Position numbers and translations under genes: made by a program
The notes under the pieces: model-generated
What the model saw: the letters and a program-made list of their open reading frames with translations, nothing else
Database searches by the model: none
What the model was told of the DNA's origin: nothing
From: Sanguinoderma infundibulare
Taxonomy: Eukaryota > Basidiomycota > Agaricomycetes > Polyporales > Polyporaceae
Assembly (NCBI GenBank): GCA_032821775.1
Contig: JAVLRN010000006.1
Location: 3,162,001 to 3,226,000, forward strand
Length of the DNA stretch: 64,000 bases
Direction of reading: 5' to 3'
Part shown: in pieces, positions 45,387-59,103 of the stretch
How the letters are laid out: every line of letters begins with the position of its first letter
Position numbering within the stretch: the first letter of the stretch is position 1

Positions 45387-46674
45387 CTGAAAAAAGGTCG
45401 ACTCAGGCTGACCATGTATAGGACGACCGGCGCAAGTTCGAAATTTGCGCATGGAGTCTTGAAAATTCGAATGGTGGTCAGCGCGCGGTGCGGGACTTGA
45501 ATGCGACAGAAGCGAGAATGTATCATATCCAGGTACTCTGCAAGCAAACAGCGCAGTACCACACGCGCTCCTTGGTGGTGTTCCGGGCGGACGCGGTATC
45601 AAGTTGCACACCAAGAGGAGCTATGAAATTCTTGTTAACAGACCGCAATAAGTGTTCACCATACTAGCGGAAAACAGCGTACCAAGTTGCGTATGCACAC
45701 ATCGAGAGTCATGCGGACTCGGACTATGTGACGCGACACTCATTAGATCTGCTTTCGAGAAGTGCGACGATGAGATGACAGACGGAGGTGGCGAATGCAA
45801 AGAGACAAGGGCCCTGTCAGACTCGTCTGCACAGTGGTGTTCAGAAGTGTATAAGCACTCACCCAGGCTGGTCTTATGCAAGACAGCACTCGCACACCGC
45901 ATAATCACTTTTGATCCCAGCGTTGCAGCGTCGCGATGGCGGCTTCGTGGCGTGGGATGTGCGTGCCCTTTAGAATCTGGCGCATTGCTTCTGCTGCCGC
46001 TGCTCGTTGCTTCCCTGCTGTGCATCACTTTCTTTGTGCCCGCGCGCGTGCCTGGAAATGCTTCAACCCGCTGAACACAGTACCAAACCTGCTCAAAGCA
46101 TTACGTACCAAGTAACTTCAACAAAGCACGCGCACGCCAAGAATCATGCAGACTCGGGCTGTCCCACGCAGAAGTGCGCACCCGGCTCGATGGAGAAGAC
46201 GACCGACAGAAGTCACTGTCGCAAAGCGGGAAGGGTCAGGTCCGATATCCATGCAGCAGACGTACCAAGTTGCATAGCATGCACCCGCTGGTGCAGACCA
46301 TTTGCGGCGACTTTGGTGTGGCGTGCGCAAGGAGAAAAGTGTCATCAGTAGCGATCATTACGGCCCATATAAATATAGTACCTGTGCATCCCGTTCACGA
46401 CCTCTGCGCTCACGACACTGATCCCATCCGCCCCAAACTCAAAGTTCTCTTCACCCAGGTGCTGGTGTGGGATCTGGATTGGCCTTCCCTCGCTTGACAA
46501 CGGCAACGCGTGCTTGACGCCCTGTGAACGCCGGCTAGGTGCCAGCTTTCGAAGGCACCTTCGCGTCCGAGGCGTCCTTGTCGGCACTGGCATTGCTGTT
46601 CACGCCATTCACCTGTGGAGGCTCACCTTCAGGTCAGCCCAAACCACGCGCAGAAATAGAGGGTGAGAGCTTAC

Positions 46675-47215
46675 CACGAAGGAGTACCGCTGAGCCGCGA
46701 AGATCTGGATCTCATCGACGGTGAGCGGGACGGTGTTCTGGCCGTCAGCCTCAACGACAGTCATTGGAGTGCCCCGTGATCGCGAATTTGTAGTTGGGGT
46801 CACAAGAGATACTGACGAGGTGGAACCGGTAGCTGAAGAGAAGATAGCCCACGATCAGACGATTCGGGGACTGAACGATCAAGAAATGGCACGCACCGCT
46901 TTCCCTGCGTCACCCGGATGACTGCCAGATCTGACGTTGGATTCTCCCACCAGCATCCCATGCCGTTGATCATGTTGGAGTCTGGCTTCCTGCGGGTCGC
47001 GCTAGAGTCAAAATGTGCTTGTGAACACTGAAGACCTAACACTCACGGAGGAAGATGCATAGCCAGCTAGGCTGCAGCGGTGACATGGTACCAGTCCGCG
47101 AGCGTAATGACGGTGCTTTCGGTAGAATGGTGAGCATATCGTGAACGTCGAGGGAGTATCAGCCGCATACCATGGTCGAATAAGGCGGCCGAGTGCAGAG
47201 ACCGTCGTCCCACTG
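46675..47215 (-). pseudogene. Laccase (multicopper oxidase) remnant, unit 2
   Basis: Same blocks and same lesions as in unit 1; no difference seen in this interval. Confidence 0.78.
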
Positions 47216-48518
47216 TAGCAGTCATAGTCGATGGCTGTCGCGAAGGAAGGCATGAATGGGGAGCGGGGGAAGGGCACAGTGATGAATGTCGAGGAGATGG
47301 GGCGGGGATAGACAGAGGGACGGGTGTCGAGATGACCGAAGGGATCTAAGTCCCTGTTTACGACCGACAGTGTGGCCAAAGCAGTACAAATAGTTGGCTA
47401 AGCCCTGTCGCTTAGCCACCCTGCGACATCTATTTTTTGAGTCAGCGCATCCCCAATCAATTACCCACGAGTACGGTTCATCCGGCGCTGCACGCTCTCG
47501 CTTACTTGGGAAATTTTAGACCGTTGCCACAGCATGGCATCCACTCCATGCATGTATGCTCCGGGTACCTGGAACGCTGGGAGCAGCATCATAACGACAC
47601 AATTACCATAGATCACGTAGAGCTGAGGATCAACTGGCATTCTTGGCAGCAATGCCCGCCGACCACCATAGCTGGCCTAAATCAGGCAGTCAGGACTGTT
47701 TCGGACAGGAATGTGGATGTCGCAGAGGAGGCTTCCGCGGTCTTCTGTGTTCCCTGTATGCGTGAGGATATGGGATCTTTGACGAACATGGATGACATGG
47801 ATTTGATGAGCTCTTCTGTTGGGTCATTAGACAGCGCTGCTCGTACCCGGGGCCTGTGCGAATGGCTGAGACGTGGCTGCATCCACAGAGTTGGTCCGGG
47901 TTGGCATGCGCACAGGGCTACGCAGCGGTGGACAGGGGGAGCGGTCCTCGGAGGAGTCTGGAAGATGCGATCCAAGGATGATTGGCGGCTTGCGTGAGCA
48001 ACATTCGCTTCTTCGGGGCTCCTCGCACGGCCAGAACCTGGAAGTCCAGAGTCCAGAGTCAGCAATCAGCGAGACCTGGCCGATCCCCAGGGCGAATCAT
48101 TCGAGAAGAATTCCAATTCGTGGTATGGCGTCATGGAGATGACTGCGGTTAGACGCAAATCAGTCCCACTGCATCTGTTCCCGGCAGCGACTTCGTGCAG
48201 TCTTGTTTGCCCACATGCGGCGCCCAGAGCATCAGAAATCGAATACTTACATACCAAAAATGCATCTCTTGCACAGATCTTCGTGGATGCGGAGAATTTG
48301 TTTGCCGGTCGCTGACGGTGATGGTGGGGAGAATCAAGTTGATCAAGCGCCGGTGGATGCGAGGACGAGTGGGCAAAATAGGCAATGGCCCTCGCCTGTC
48401 CACTCACCGCCACCACAGTCACCATCTGCACAACCGGGTCTGACCACGAACAGTCTCGACGTCTAAGCTCCAGGTGACTGTAGTACAACTATGCTAGCGG
48501 AAGACAAGATTATTGTAT

Positions 48519-48940
48519 CTAGAACACTACTGGCAACCGTGCATCCACTCGAAGACCGCTGACTGCTGGAGGAATGAGGCACTGATTGGGAGGACCTGGA
48601 GGCATATTGGTACCTGGCGGAGGAACGGGGACTCCTAGAGGTCCTGCCAACGACCCAGGAATGCCATTCAGCTGGGCACGTTGCCAGGCAAGGGAACGGC
48701 GCTCTGAGCGCCATTCCAGAGAGGACCAGGCTGCTGGCCTGGTACGGGTGCGATACCGTTCGGTTGAGGTCCGGAGGAGTTTGGCGGTCGTACACCATTC
48801 GCTGGGAAGCATCCTGCTGGTGGTTGTCTGTGTTGTCCTGGACGTGGTTGGGGTTGTTTCTGTGGTCCGCCGGTGGGGGGCGTTACCAAAAGCGGGCTCC
48901 AGACTGTGAGTGTGAAATGTTTAACTTGCGGAATTACCAT
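48519..48940 (-). pseudogene. Gly/Pro/Gln-rich ORF remnant, unit 2
   Basis: Same as unit 1, but the first frame is open through NGVRPPNSS (CGA at 48788-48790). The frameshift between the two Pro-rich parts remains. Family not recognised. Confidence 0.35.
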
Positions 48941-50840
48941 TGATCAAAGGGTCCAGAACTGCAACGAGTCCAGTAACAGGTATGCGGAAAGGTTCGAAGA
49001 AGCCACACTTTCAGGGTAATTTCAAGTGCGTACGCTTTCCACGGCTCAGAAAGTAGCGCATTTCACGCGACGCAGCAGCGGCCGCTGCTCGCATCCTTAC
49101 CTTGTAAGTTGTCGTCTTCTCTCCTCAAGGCCATTGCATTCACAACTTGAATTTACACTCTATAGCTATCGTTCGAATCGCTCGAAACACGCTGACCATT
49201 CAATCATCTGAGGACCGGATGGGGCGAGCATTACGCACGGAATTCAAAGCTTCAACATTGTACCAAGTGGTCATGCCAACCGCTTCATGGTGAATGGTGC
49301 GTCGCATCAACTGCGCAATATCTCTTCCCTGACTCTGCTGATATTTGAATGTCCTACTCAGATTTATCAAATTTGTTTCCACCAAGACGGTCGGAAAGAT
49401 TTCCTCGGGTATCGAAGATCTGGAGAATACCACCCACGACCCCCGCCGCTGAGTCGGGTTTGGGGCTCGCTCTGAAGTTTTCATATGGTTGGCAAGACCA
49501 TCACGAACCGGATGACACGATGGCCTGTTTGCTTCTTTCTGGGTTGTTGCAGCATCTGGCCCCGCCGGGCGCTGAGCAGGTCTTCGAGGCCGAGTCGGGC
49601 AATGGTAGCGCGTTCGAGCGTCCAAGGTCGAATCTGTCACGCGAGGAGCGGATCAGGCTCGTTAAGGCGTGCTATGCGGACAGACAGCTGCCCTCCACCC
49701 CCTCGTCAGTCGATTTCGAGGTGCCGGTGAAGAGAGAGCGGTGGAGGCCCTGAGGGGACGTCGTGCAGGAACTGAAGGATGCGGTTTGGAAGGTAGGAGA
49801 GGAGAGGAGGCAAATGTCGCTGAAGTGAAAAAAGAGCCCGTACGGTACGTGCCTGCCCCAGAGCCTGAGGCGATAGAGCCTGAGTACGAATCTGAGCCCG
49901 AGTCCGAGCGGGCATACCTCGACTCACCCTCGCCTGCACTGTGGTCACAGCCGCTTCCCCCATCGTTGCATGTGGACTCGTTGTGTCTCGTGCTGGAATC
50001 CAGATTGGTCGTGGATGCGGATGATACCAAAATATGAACAGTGTCCCATGGCCAGCCTGCGTCAATACTCACGCTAGTGCAGGGTGAGCTGGATATGTCA
50101 TGGCCCCAGATAGACAATATCAATTGTGTTCGCTCTCATACCACCACGTTCAATGCTACATAGTGTTTATGCTCATGGATGACCCACTGTATTCCTGGAT
50201 GGGAGTATGCAGTGGAGTGATTCTCCTCGTCTCGAGGTCTTCGGAAGGCCTGCACAATTATCCCTCGTTCGTCCAGATTTGATACTAATCATCAACATCA
50301 CTGACCCGACGTACCCTCGAATGCATTAATAAATGTATCGATACCACACAACAGAAATTATGTATCAACCATGCGACCGTGCGCACTGTTCCGGGTTGAG
50401 AGATGGATTGGTTTGTATGATGATATGTACATGGCGCAGATCGCAGTCGTATATCGAGGCAAGTACTGCTAAATAACGAAGCCGGGCTCTCTCCCTCGAC
50501 AAACTACCTGGAATGAGTGCGTATGGGACGAGGACTAGCTGGAGCGGGGGACGCGAAATGTCAGGATATGCAAACTGCGCAGAACCGGAGATCAAAACCG
50601 AAGATTCCAGGCGGCTCTCGCGTAGCGCAACGTCCGTCTCGCTCGGACGCCGAGGTCGTAGATTCCGATGTGGATGACCGTCCCTTGACGACGGTGGGGG
50701 AACGCCGAGTTGTAGCAGATCAAGATGCCAATATGAAGGTTCCGAGCGTGCGGACGCGAGGCCGACCATCGCGTGTGTCGTCAGGAACCTTGTGGATCCT
50801 CTGAGCGGTTGTGCAGCCTCGAAACAGGGAGCCGGCTCCC

Positions 50841-50933
50841 GAGATCTGCGATATTGATTGGGCTCGCGGGCCTGCAGACGTCACAGACCGTGAGATCCTC
50901 CGTATACATACTAAGAACATGAAGCTCGCTGAT
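50841..50933 (+). pseudogene. Cdc48-type AAA ATPase fragment, unit 2
   Basis: Same fragment as in unit 1 at an offset of 16,559 bp. Confidence 0.75.
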
Positions 50934-51304
50934 TCGAGCTGGCTCACCGCGTCTGGGTCACCTCAGCACGTCGGAACCGCATGCTCGCCAGGTCGTGCTG
51001 GTGGCGCCTTCCGTCCCGTCCCGTCAGTTGAGATCGTTGGACGTCGTCTGTGGCTCGGCGGCGTGGACACAAGCGGGCGCTGAAGGAGACCTGAAAATGT
51101 CGGTTTGGACCAGGGGGATGGCTGCGGCGGCCAAGGTACATCAAGAGCACTAGATGGGACAATTATTCGCGACCATTCATGACGACCGCAGTCCTCGCAT
51201 GTGCACTGTAAATTTGGCTCTTTGACAGGGACGCACGCGGTGCCACGCAACCGCACGAGACAACGCCCGGACCCCGGGCTGCAAAGGCTGGGCTTTTCGG
51301 ATGC

Positions 51305-51928
51305 CTACCGGATAGGTGAATCATGCGATTGCAGAGCCATGATGAAGGTAAAGCTTGCTCTATGTATTCCGCCCGGACGAACGCAACAACCTGTGTCATA
51401 AATACGATCATCCAGGATCCACGACGACAGGCAAAGGCCGGATTGGGGATAACGGTCGAGCATTGAAGATCCTGGTGTGAGGCGAGACGGAGGACAGGGA
51501 CGTGAGCCGTGGATGCGATGATGCGCGACCGGTGTACGTTCGCGCTTAGGATGTGGGTGACGACGGTGGTTCGATTGATGACATTGGGGAGATGACTCGA
51601 ACGGCTCGAACCTCCGAGCACCGGCAGCGTCTGCTTCACTTGATACCGCTTCGAGTGCGGATCGCGGCGAGAATACAGCCTGGAGGCGGGCATGTCGGCG
51701 CCATGTGGGTTGATTTCGCAGCGGAGCAACGGCCTCCCCTGAAGAGACGCAGTATTAAAGACCTGATGAGAGGACAGAAACGATTCATTACTCACTGGTG
51801 TTGTGCCTGCCCACCCGGTCCCATGCCGTCTCTTCTTCCGAATTTGCGGACAATGACTTTACTCGCTCGCTCACTTCCCATTCGACCTCGAATGTATGTG
51901 TCCGCCACGATCTTCTTGTCCAGGTCAT
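51305..51928 (-). CDS. Unrecognised two-exon candidate gene, unit 2
   Basis: Exons 51796-51928 and 51305-51738; same sequence as the unit 1 candidate. The third copy would lie outside the window. Confidence 0.28.
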
Positions 51929-52215
51929 AGCGCTAACGATGTTGTACCCAGCGAGGTGTGCTCCCCCTGAACCGGTCAGACGGGTGATAAGGGTATGTTA
52001 GCCATCAGACAAAAGTGCGTTGGCGATAAACTCACCTGAATTTCTGTTCACAGACGTACGTGTCCGGGAAACTCGTGGCGCTGCGCCGCGCTCCCCCCAG
52101 TCTTGAAGCCCTCGTGCTCTTCCCCTCACCCCACATCTCTTCCTCGCACACTCGCCACTCCGTCGAATCGTGAACCCCGTTATCGAACCATCCACTGCGA
52201 CTATGCATTCGACAT

Positions 52216-53150
52216 ATGGCGTCTGTAAACGGCATCCGCGTCGGCCTCTACGTCGTCTTGGTACGTCTCGTGAGCCGAACAACCCAACCCGGGCGACGCT
52301 GACCATGACCATGTTGGACGGGGCCCGCTCCGCAGTGGCTCTTCTCCGCCGTCCTCCTCGGCCTGACGGGCACGCGCCTCCACTACACGCTCTTCCCCCC
52401 GCCCTTCGACCCGCTCAACAACGGCCAGCCGTTCTACGACCCCATCGTCGTCGAGCTCCTCGCGACCTCCGTCCTCGCCCTCTTCTGGTCGTCCTACATG
52501 TACGTCACCGAAGCGCTATCAGTTCCCACCCCGCCGGGGCGATAGATCATGGGGCTCACCATGTGTACATACCGCGCTGACGATCTCCGTGGCAGCATCC
52601 ATATCATCCACCGGAGCTACGACTACGGCCGATTCTCGAGCTTCGCTGCCGAGCTCCTCGGGCTCCTGGCGCTCTTCACTCTGTTCCTCGTCGGCGCCGC
52701 GATCGCCTCGGTACGTCCCGCTCTCCTCCGTCCTCCGCCCTCTCTCCACGCATCTGTCCCGTAACCCCGCCTCCCGACTCGCGCTGACGCCCGCGCCACG
52801 CGTAGACGCTCTGGGGCGACCTCTTCTGGTGCCACCAGTTCTGGCAGTGCCGCATGCTGACCGTGCTCGTCGCGTTCGCGTGGATGTGCTGGTTGATGAC
52901 CTTCGCGCTCGTCGTCATCTCCATCCTCTTCGCCGTCGCCAACTCGGCATTCTTCCACCCGCTCCACGGCCGGTACGACCCCCGCGCGAGCTTCTTCGGT
53001 ACGTCGTCGTGCCTTCTGTCGGTCTAGTCAGTGGTTCGTGTTGTGCTGACGGTCTCCGTGTCCGCATTGTGCGCAGGGCCCAACAACCGGAAGGAGCGTC
53101 GCTGGCGCTTTTGGTGGGGGCGTGGGGCTGCCACTGCGCGCCCTGTATAG
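52216..53150 (+). CDS. Four-helix MARVEL-like membrane protein, unit 3
   Basis: Exons 52216-52260, 52336-52499, 52596-52710, 52806-52998 and 53077-53150 give 196 residues, with the same C-terminal extension as the unit 2 copy. I see no differences from unit 2 across the gene, so expression of the two cannot be told apart by short reads. Confidence 0.7.
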
Positions 53151-54022
53151 TTTGTTCTTCGCTCTCCAGCGTTATTTCCTGAGAATCTGGGCTTTCATAA
53201 TACCGTCTCGTATTGTACTTGTGCACTCGTCCTGTAATATACAGCTCTGTACAACACGAGTACCCGCACACGATCAGCACCGCACATCGCGCCGCATGAC
53301 CACCGCTCTGAATTCATCCACACACCTAAGTATGCACTCTGAGACGACGGGCGCTACCGCCGCGCCCGCTTCGTCTCTGAGCCGTCCTCCCTGTGCTCCC
53401 TACCAAGTCGCGCGCTGCTGTCGCGGTCGCCGCATGCGCACGGAGCTTCTCTGCCGCTGCTCCTGGGCACCCACCCGCAGCCTCAAACCGCTCTCTAAGC
53501 GCGCGAAAGGCATCCTAAGAACGGAGATAGATGGACGGCGACCGGCTGAACGTGAGTAGCGCAGAGTCTCAGGCGAAGCACAGACAGGCTCCGAGGGCGG
53601 CCAGGGAGAGACTCGGAGACGACGAGCAGACTACGAGTCGCTGGCTCATCTCACACGATCACGTGGTTCACACGTAGTGCGTAGTGCGTTCTTCTCCGGG
53701 AAGTCGTGGTGATTTAGCGAGATGTCCGTGATAGATATTGTCCCCTAGGACCTGACCGGCCACTTCGGATGCCCCAAAGCAGAGGCATAGTTTAACAAGA
53801 CTAAACGATGGTATTTGGTACCAAATAAGATGGGGATTCGAAACAATGACAGGAAGGTACGGGGGGCGAAGCCCAGCTCTTATATACACACAAGTCCGAG
53901 CACTAGCACGGCGGCACGCGGATCCAGGTTCGAACCCAGCTACAGGTTTGAATGTACGTCAGGGTCAGAGTCACGCATCACGAGAGTGCACGGCGCACCT
54001 GTCAAGCACACAAGTCGCAAAT

Positions 54023-55204
54023 TTACACGGAGTGGCGGGTCTTCAGCAACCGCGCGTATTTCGACGTGTGCGGCGCGAGCTTCGTATGCCCCTTCACGAA
54101 CTCGAACAGCTGCCCGCGCATGCGCGCCTCGTGGAACTCGAGGGCGTCAGGCCCAGGGGGTGTGGTGAAGATCCGCTTGTACAAGTCATCCAGCAGCCGC
54201 CTGTCTTCCGCGTTCTTGCAGTTCACGAAGCCGTAGTCGGCGACGACGGACGGCGGAGGCGCCAGTGCCGCCTGTCCGTGGATCCCGTAGAGGAGCTTGT
54301 ACATGTAGAGCTTCAGGCGCCAGATGGACTTGAACGATCTCGGGGCACCAGCCATGACGTCGAGGAAGAAACGAGGGTTTGGGAAGGAAACGCCGCACCG
54401 GTAGAACAGGACGGGGAGGGAGGATGTCTCGTACGCGGTGCAGAACTGGTCAAAGGTACAGCGTCGGATGAGCTGCCGGTACGAGTTCGCGAGCTCCTCC
54501 TCGTCACCAATGACGAAGCCAAACCCCATCCACAAGCCATCGAGAAGAGGCTCGGGGTGCACTCCGGATACCAAGATGGAGTAGAGAAAGAAACAGGCGA
54601 GTTTGGCGGGGGAGAACGCACGAATCTTCGCTATAACCTGCTCGGCGGTGTCCTTCGGGGAGCCGCCAATGAGAGTCCAGGCGTCCATCGCACCTGGCGT
54701 TTGAAACATGGCCGCGGCGGTTTTGTCGTTCGTGGGTTGGCCCATAGGCAATCCGTTAAGGACATACGGGTGTTGGAGGAGCCACGGATAGCATGCGCTT
54801 CGGCTATCCGGCGGAAGCGCTTCGAAGACACCCTTGACGCCCTCAAAGAGTCTCCCCTCCTTCCTCCACGTGCGGACCTCTTGGGGGGAGACAGCACGGT
54901 GCACGAGCACCTCCTTCCATAGATCGCAGATCATGTCCAAGCCGGTAGGGCCGGATGCCATGACGGCCTTGTCGAACCCGTAGTCGAGCATGGTCTGCTC
55001 GTCGTGCGGGACGAGATCCTTGAAGCATGCGCGGGCGAGGTGATAGGCTGTGTCGATCGGCTTGTCGGTCTTGCAGTCGAAGATGTGCCACGGCCAATGT
55101 TGCTTCTGGCACTCGGTGCTGCAGTACCAGACGTTCTTGCATCCGGCACATCGTTTGGCGTCTTCGGCGTCCATGGAGCAGCGGGCGCATTTGTGAGAAA
55201 CCAT
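54023..55204 (-). CDS. MYND zinc-finger protein, unit 3
   Basis: A 393-residue protein indistinguishable from the unit 2 copy in its translation, with all eight MYND ligands. It and the unit 2 gene are the two intact members here; unit 1 is broken. Confidence 0.85.
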   Translation of the reverse strand: MVSHKCARCSMDAEDAKRCAGCKNVWYCSTECQKQHWPWHIFDCKTDKPIDTAYHLARACFKDLVPHDEQTMLDYGFDKAVMASGPTGLDMICDLWKEVLVHRAVSPQEVRTWRKEGRLFEGVKGVFEALPPDSRSACYPWLLQHPYVLNGLPMGQPTNDKTAAAMFQTPGAMDAWTLIGGSPKDTAEQVIAKIRAFSPAKLACFFLYSILVSGVHPEPLLDGLWMGFGFVIGDEEELANSYRQLIRRCTFDQFCTAYETSSLPVLFYRCGVSFPNPRFFLDVMAGAPRSFKSIWRLKLYMYKLLYGIHGQAALAPPPSVVADYGFVNCKNAEDRRLLDDLYKRIFTTPPGPDALEFHEARMRGQLFEFVKGHTKLAPHTSKYARLLKTRHSV

Positions 55205-55842
55205 TCTGCAACTGAAAATGCGAGCCATCAGATATGCATCTCTCCAACAAGCGAGATGCTGAAGATGTACCGTCGGTGGTGGGGGAGTAGGATGAGGGCA
55301 AGTGGTGACGATGCTCATCTGGTGGGGCGGCGAGCGTTGGCTGTGGTTGTGTCAGCTGCAAGGCGAATCCCGGCCGATCCCTTATCTCGGCCACATCGAG
55401 AACCTCTTCACCTCCACTATCTGGGCATTGACGATTCCTTCTCCGAGAAATCATGCGATCGGGCACATGTGAGGGGCGGGCAGGAAGATTTTGGCGGGAA
55501 CCTTGTCCTGCTGAATACACAGACGCATCCCTGTGCCAGTGAGCCAAACATGCAGCAACGCAGTGGAGACTGAGATCGGTTTAACATAGATACAGCCCAT
55601 CGCAACCGCACGGAACTCGGCGTGCGGGGCTTCCCTGCTCCGGACGTCCGTAGACAGACATCACCCCGCTCGACTGTGACGTGCATCGGACGTTCTCGCG
55701 GTTCCGACGGCATCTGCATTCGCCGTCGGTCACTCGAGTGGCAGGCGGGGACCGTGTGATCCAGCTGTGGGGTGGCTTCTGATATGTATCTACCCTCGAC
55801 TGCGTTGGCGGCATTGACGGAAGGGGTTCGAGCGAGCATATC

Positions 55843-56363
55843 GAAGCACCTCGATGTTTGCCTGTTCTGGAGCAGCCAGCCGTTCGACCTTCATTTATTA
55901 CGCCTGGTCACATCACCAACCAGGTTGGCTTTTACAGCCAAACTCAACGAGATTGACAGGGAGGAGGTGCACCAACATGTTTAATGCGGTTCCCGTGACA
56001 AAGGACTCCGAGGGCCGCTTGTCCAACTTCGAAGGGAGGGTCGTCACGGTCACGTCCGCGTCCACGGTTATCTTCTGCCCGCTGTTGTTAACAAGAGGGA
56101 CAAGCTCTTGCGCCACAATTGTCAATGCGGCGCGGAACCAAGCACTCACAATAACGGCCTTTAATATCACAGGCATCTGCTCCAACGAGTGGCCTTGTAC
56201 TCAAGGTCAAGTTGAGCGTTGTGTGAGCTGCGTAGGCTTCTACCAGTGTGCGAAGATTTCGATAGCCAGCGACATCATCAGGCGGTTCATGTATGCGGCC
56301 AGAGTGTGCGAGGGCGTGACGGGAGCTGGTGGGAGCTGAGCTTGAGCTGAGCAGAAACAAGTT
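55843..56363. other. 521-bp segment, unit 3 copy
   Basis: Same segment as in unit 2 at the constant 16,559-bp offset. Confidence 0.8.
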
Positions 56364-56723
56364 TTCAACGATGGTGACAGCCGGCATGGGAAATGTGGCG
56401 GTGTAGGCGCTTCAGCTGCCCGATATGGATTCTGACCGTTCCTCTCGCCAGCACAACCTGTTGCAACGTACGATCTCGATCAGAGTCGGGCGGACACTTA
56501 TAAAACGCCATCCTGAATCTACAACGAGACTCATCTGAAACAGGTAAGACCATTACTTTTTCCCATCTATGACCGCCACATCGTCTATGTGTCGGAGACG
56601 TTTTCGAACGCCATGTTCGAGCAGGCAGGTATCGGGCTGACGTACTGCAGATTTATCTTGCGCGATGAGAACCCGTTCTATGCATACACTCTGAAACTGC
56701 GAAATCCAGGCTCAGGCTTATCG

Positions 56724-58001
56724 TCACTGCTCGACCACCCTCTCCACAATCGCCCGTCCATCCCTCGCACGCGTGAACGCGAAGACCGGCGGCCATCCGA
56801 TGAACGGACTCTCCAACTTCGGCCGCTCAAATCGCTCCAGCGTCGGCCAGCTCGCGAACAGCGCCGCGTTATAAGCCGGGAGCGCAGCGCAGAAGCGGGC
56901 GCCGCTTGCTCTGCCGGGGTCCGCCATGTGGATGTGGAGTCTGGCCGGCCGCCAGATGAACGTCTTGATCGCGGGACACGCGGCGCGCCACCGGGCCAGA
57001 TGCCTGTCGAACGGGACGAACCCGTACTTCTGTGCTCTGCTCTGAACATTCTAGAGATTAGTACTGAGACCGTTATGCGCAGGACAAGGACTCGGACGTA
57101 CGCCGAATGGACTGCCATGTCTGTCCTCGTCCAGCTCGAGGTGCACCAAAAAGGGAAGAACTAATCCAGAGCGTTCCAAAATCTGCGTTGGCCAGAGGTC
57201 CTTGCTGGCGTCGAGCACGTCGTGATCCGGCGACGGTCCGAGTAGCACTCTGACAGAGACGAGAGATGTGCAGAGGAGGCGTAGGAGGTCCGACGCGACG
57301 CAGCGGTCCGTGGCGCGCACGAGAGTGAGGTGGGTGATGTTGACATGGCAGAGCAATGCGCTGACACACAGAGCCGGCCAATGGACCGTCCCGATGTTTC
57401 TAACGAGGATCCAGAGCTTCGCGAGGACCCTCCTCCATGGCTCCATTGGGTAGCGGCAGCGGATAAGGGAGGTCCGGGGCTGGATGCTTCGGGTCGTAGC
57501 GATGGCCACGCCGGTCAAGGTAATCAGGTGGGAGGGGACTCTGAGCGGCACCCTCAGAAGCCTTGCGAGCCCGGGCAAATCGAAAGCCAAGTCGGCGATG
57601 CGCTGACGGAGTCCATCCAGTGACTCCGGGCGCCGGGTGGAGGCACTGGAACGCACGGTCGTGCTGTCGACGCGGGGCTTCGAGCCATCCTCGATGCTCT
57701 CGAGGACGCATGTGAACCAGCGGTCTTGCTGCCAGTTCGTTAGATCCCGGATGTGAAGGCGTAACGAGCGCATTGCGACCGCACGGCGCAGGTCTGCGGC
57801 CAAGGCGCATATGAACGTCTCGACTTGGGTGATGCTGGTCCCGACGGACACGTGGCGATAGACGATAGCCTCGGCTTCGGCTCGAAAGAGCTGGGAGACG
57901 GACATCATCGAGATAAGGCCGCGCCTCGCCCCGGGATCAGGGAGATCGGCAGCGAGAAAATCGAAGACCCTCCTCCAAACCTCTGGCGGAAGATGCGCCA
58001 T
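56724..58001 (-). pseudogene. F-box protein, unit 3, truncated by nonsense codon
   Basis: Same TAG (57051-57053) as the unit 2 copy, giving 316 residues. It differs from unit 2 by a handful of substitutions, for example Val to Ile and Ala to Thr in the middle. At some of these sites unit 3 agrees with unit 1 instead. Confidence 0.75.
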
Positions 58002-58445
58002 AGGTGCAGTATGGGGCGTCTGTGGACGCGATGCGGTTAGTGCATTCGGGCAACGCATAGGGATCACAACGTACATTTTGACCATTCTCCCCCGGTGATA
58101 TGGAAAGGAATATGGAGACGACTTTCCACCACCACGGCATGTTTAGTGCCTGGAAGCCGAGAGGAATGTGAGCAATGATACGAGGATACAAATGAAGCAG
58201 CGACCTACCGGCCTGACTAGGCTGATGTATACGAGCCGTAATCTCGTCGAATCGGAAGGTATTCGCACACCGGGCCCGCGAGGTATTGTAAGAGTGCTAT
58301 ACAAAGCCGAGAACGTTTCTTTAGGTGTGAAAGTAGCAGAGAACGCCAGGGAAAGAGGAAGAGGGTGGGGACGTGGAGGCACAGCCCGGGGGCACATACA
58401 GCCCCCAGCGAGCTGTCGGCGGCACCGCCCGGGCCCTTTGCCGAT

Positions 58446-58582
58446 TCAGTCCAGATCAAGAACAATCCGCATCTCAGACTCGTCCGAGTCGTCGTCGGAC
58501 TTGTTGTGGCCGGCGGTGAGCTCCACGACATCCGCCATCCGCATCAGACATGCTTGCGGAACCGTTCAATGTCTGGGAAACG
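58446..58582 (-). pseudogene. Orphan acidic C-terminal exon, unit 3
   Basis: Identical to the unit 2 fragment at the constant offset. Confidence 0.3.
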
Positions 58583-58841
58583 AGGGGGATGAGCCGCCGT
58601 TGACAGTGGGAAGCAAGTCACGAACCTCACGCGGAAAATTGTTCCGCAGGATGCCGAATGAATCGCTCCAAGCGCAGTTATGATTCGATGACAAGACTAC
58701 ACGATGATATTCGGTACGGCACAAGAGGGGGACTCGAAACAGTAGCAGGATAGCAGGGGGAGGTCGGAGGTCCAGGCTTATGTACACAGGTGCAGCCACT
58801 AGCACGAGGGCACGAGGGCCACAGTTCGGCAACTCGCGAAG

Positions 58842-58965
58842 TTAAACGGAGAAGCGGTTCTTCAGCAACCGCGCGTACTTCGACGTGTTCAGTGCGAGCT
58901 TCGCGTACCCCCCTCATGAACTCGAACAGCTGCCCGCGCATGCACGTCTTGTGGAACTCCATAGG
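58842..58965 (-). pseudogene. MYND-family C-terminal fragment, unit 3
   Basis: Copy of the unit 2 fragment with the same frameshift. Confidence 0.8.
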
Positions 58966-59103
58966 TTGGCAGCCAGTCAGCAGCAAAGTCGAGTGTCCTC
59001 GAAACGTGCGTTTCCATTCCATTTTCCAGTCCATCGCCCCCTCCTCCATCCCAACCAGCACCGACACCATCCAGTATCGTCGGACACGACTTCCTCCCCG
59101 CTC

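Larger units (their letters stand above)
35536..52094. repeat. Tandem segmental duplication, unit 2
   Basis: A 16,559-bp block nearly identical to unit 3 over all of the compared sequence (35536-47441 versus 52095-64000), at a constant offset of 16,559 bp. Unit 2 joins unit 1 and unit 3 head to tail without spacer sequence. Confidence 0.95.
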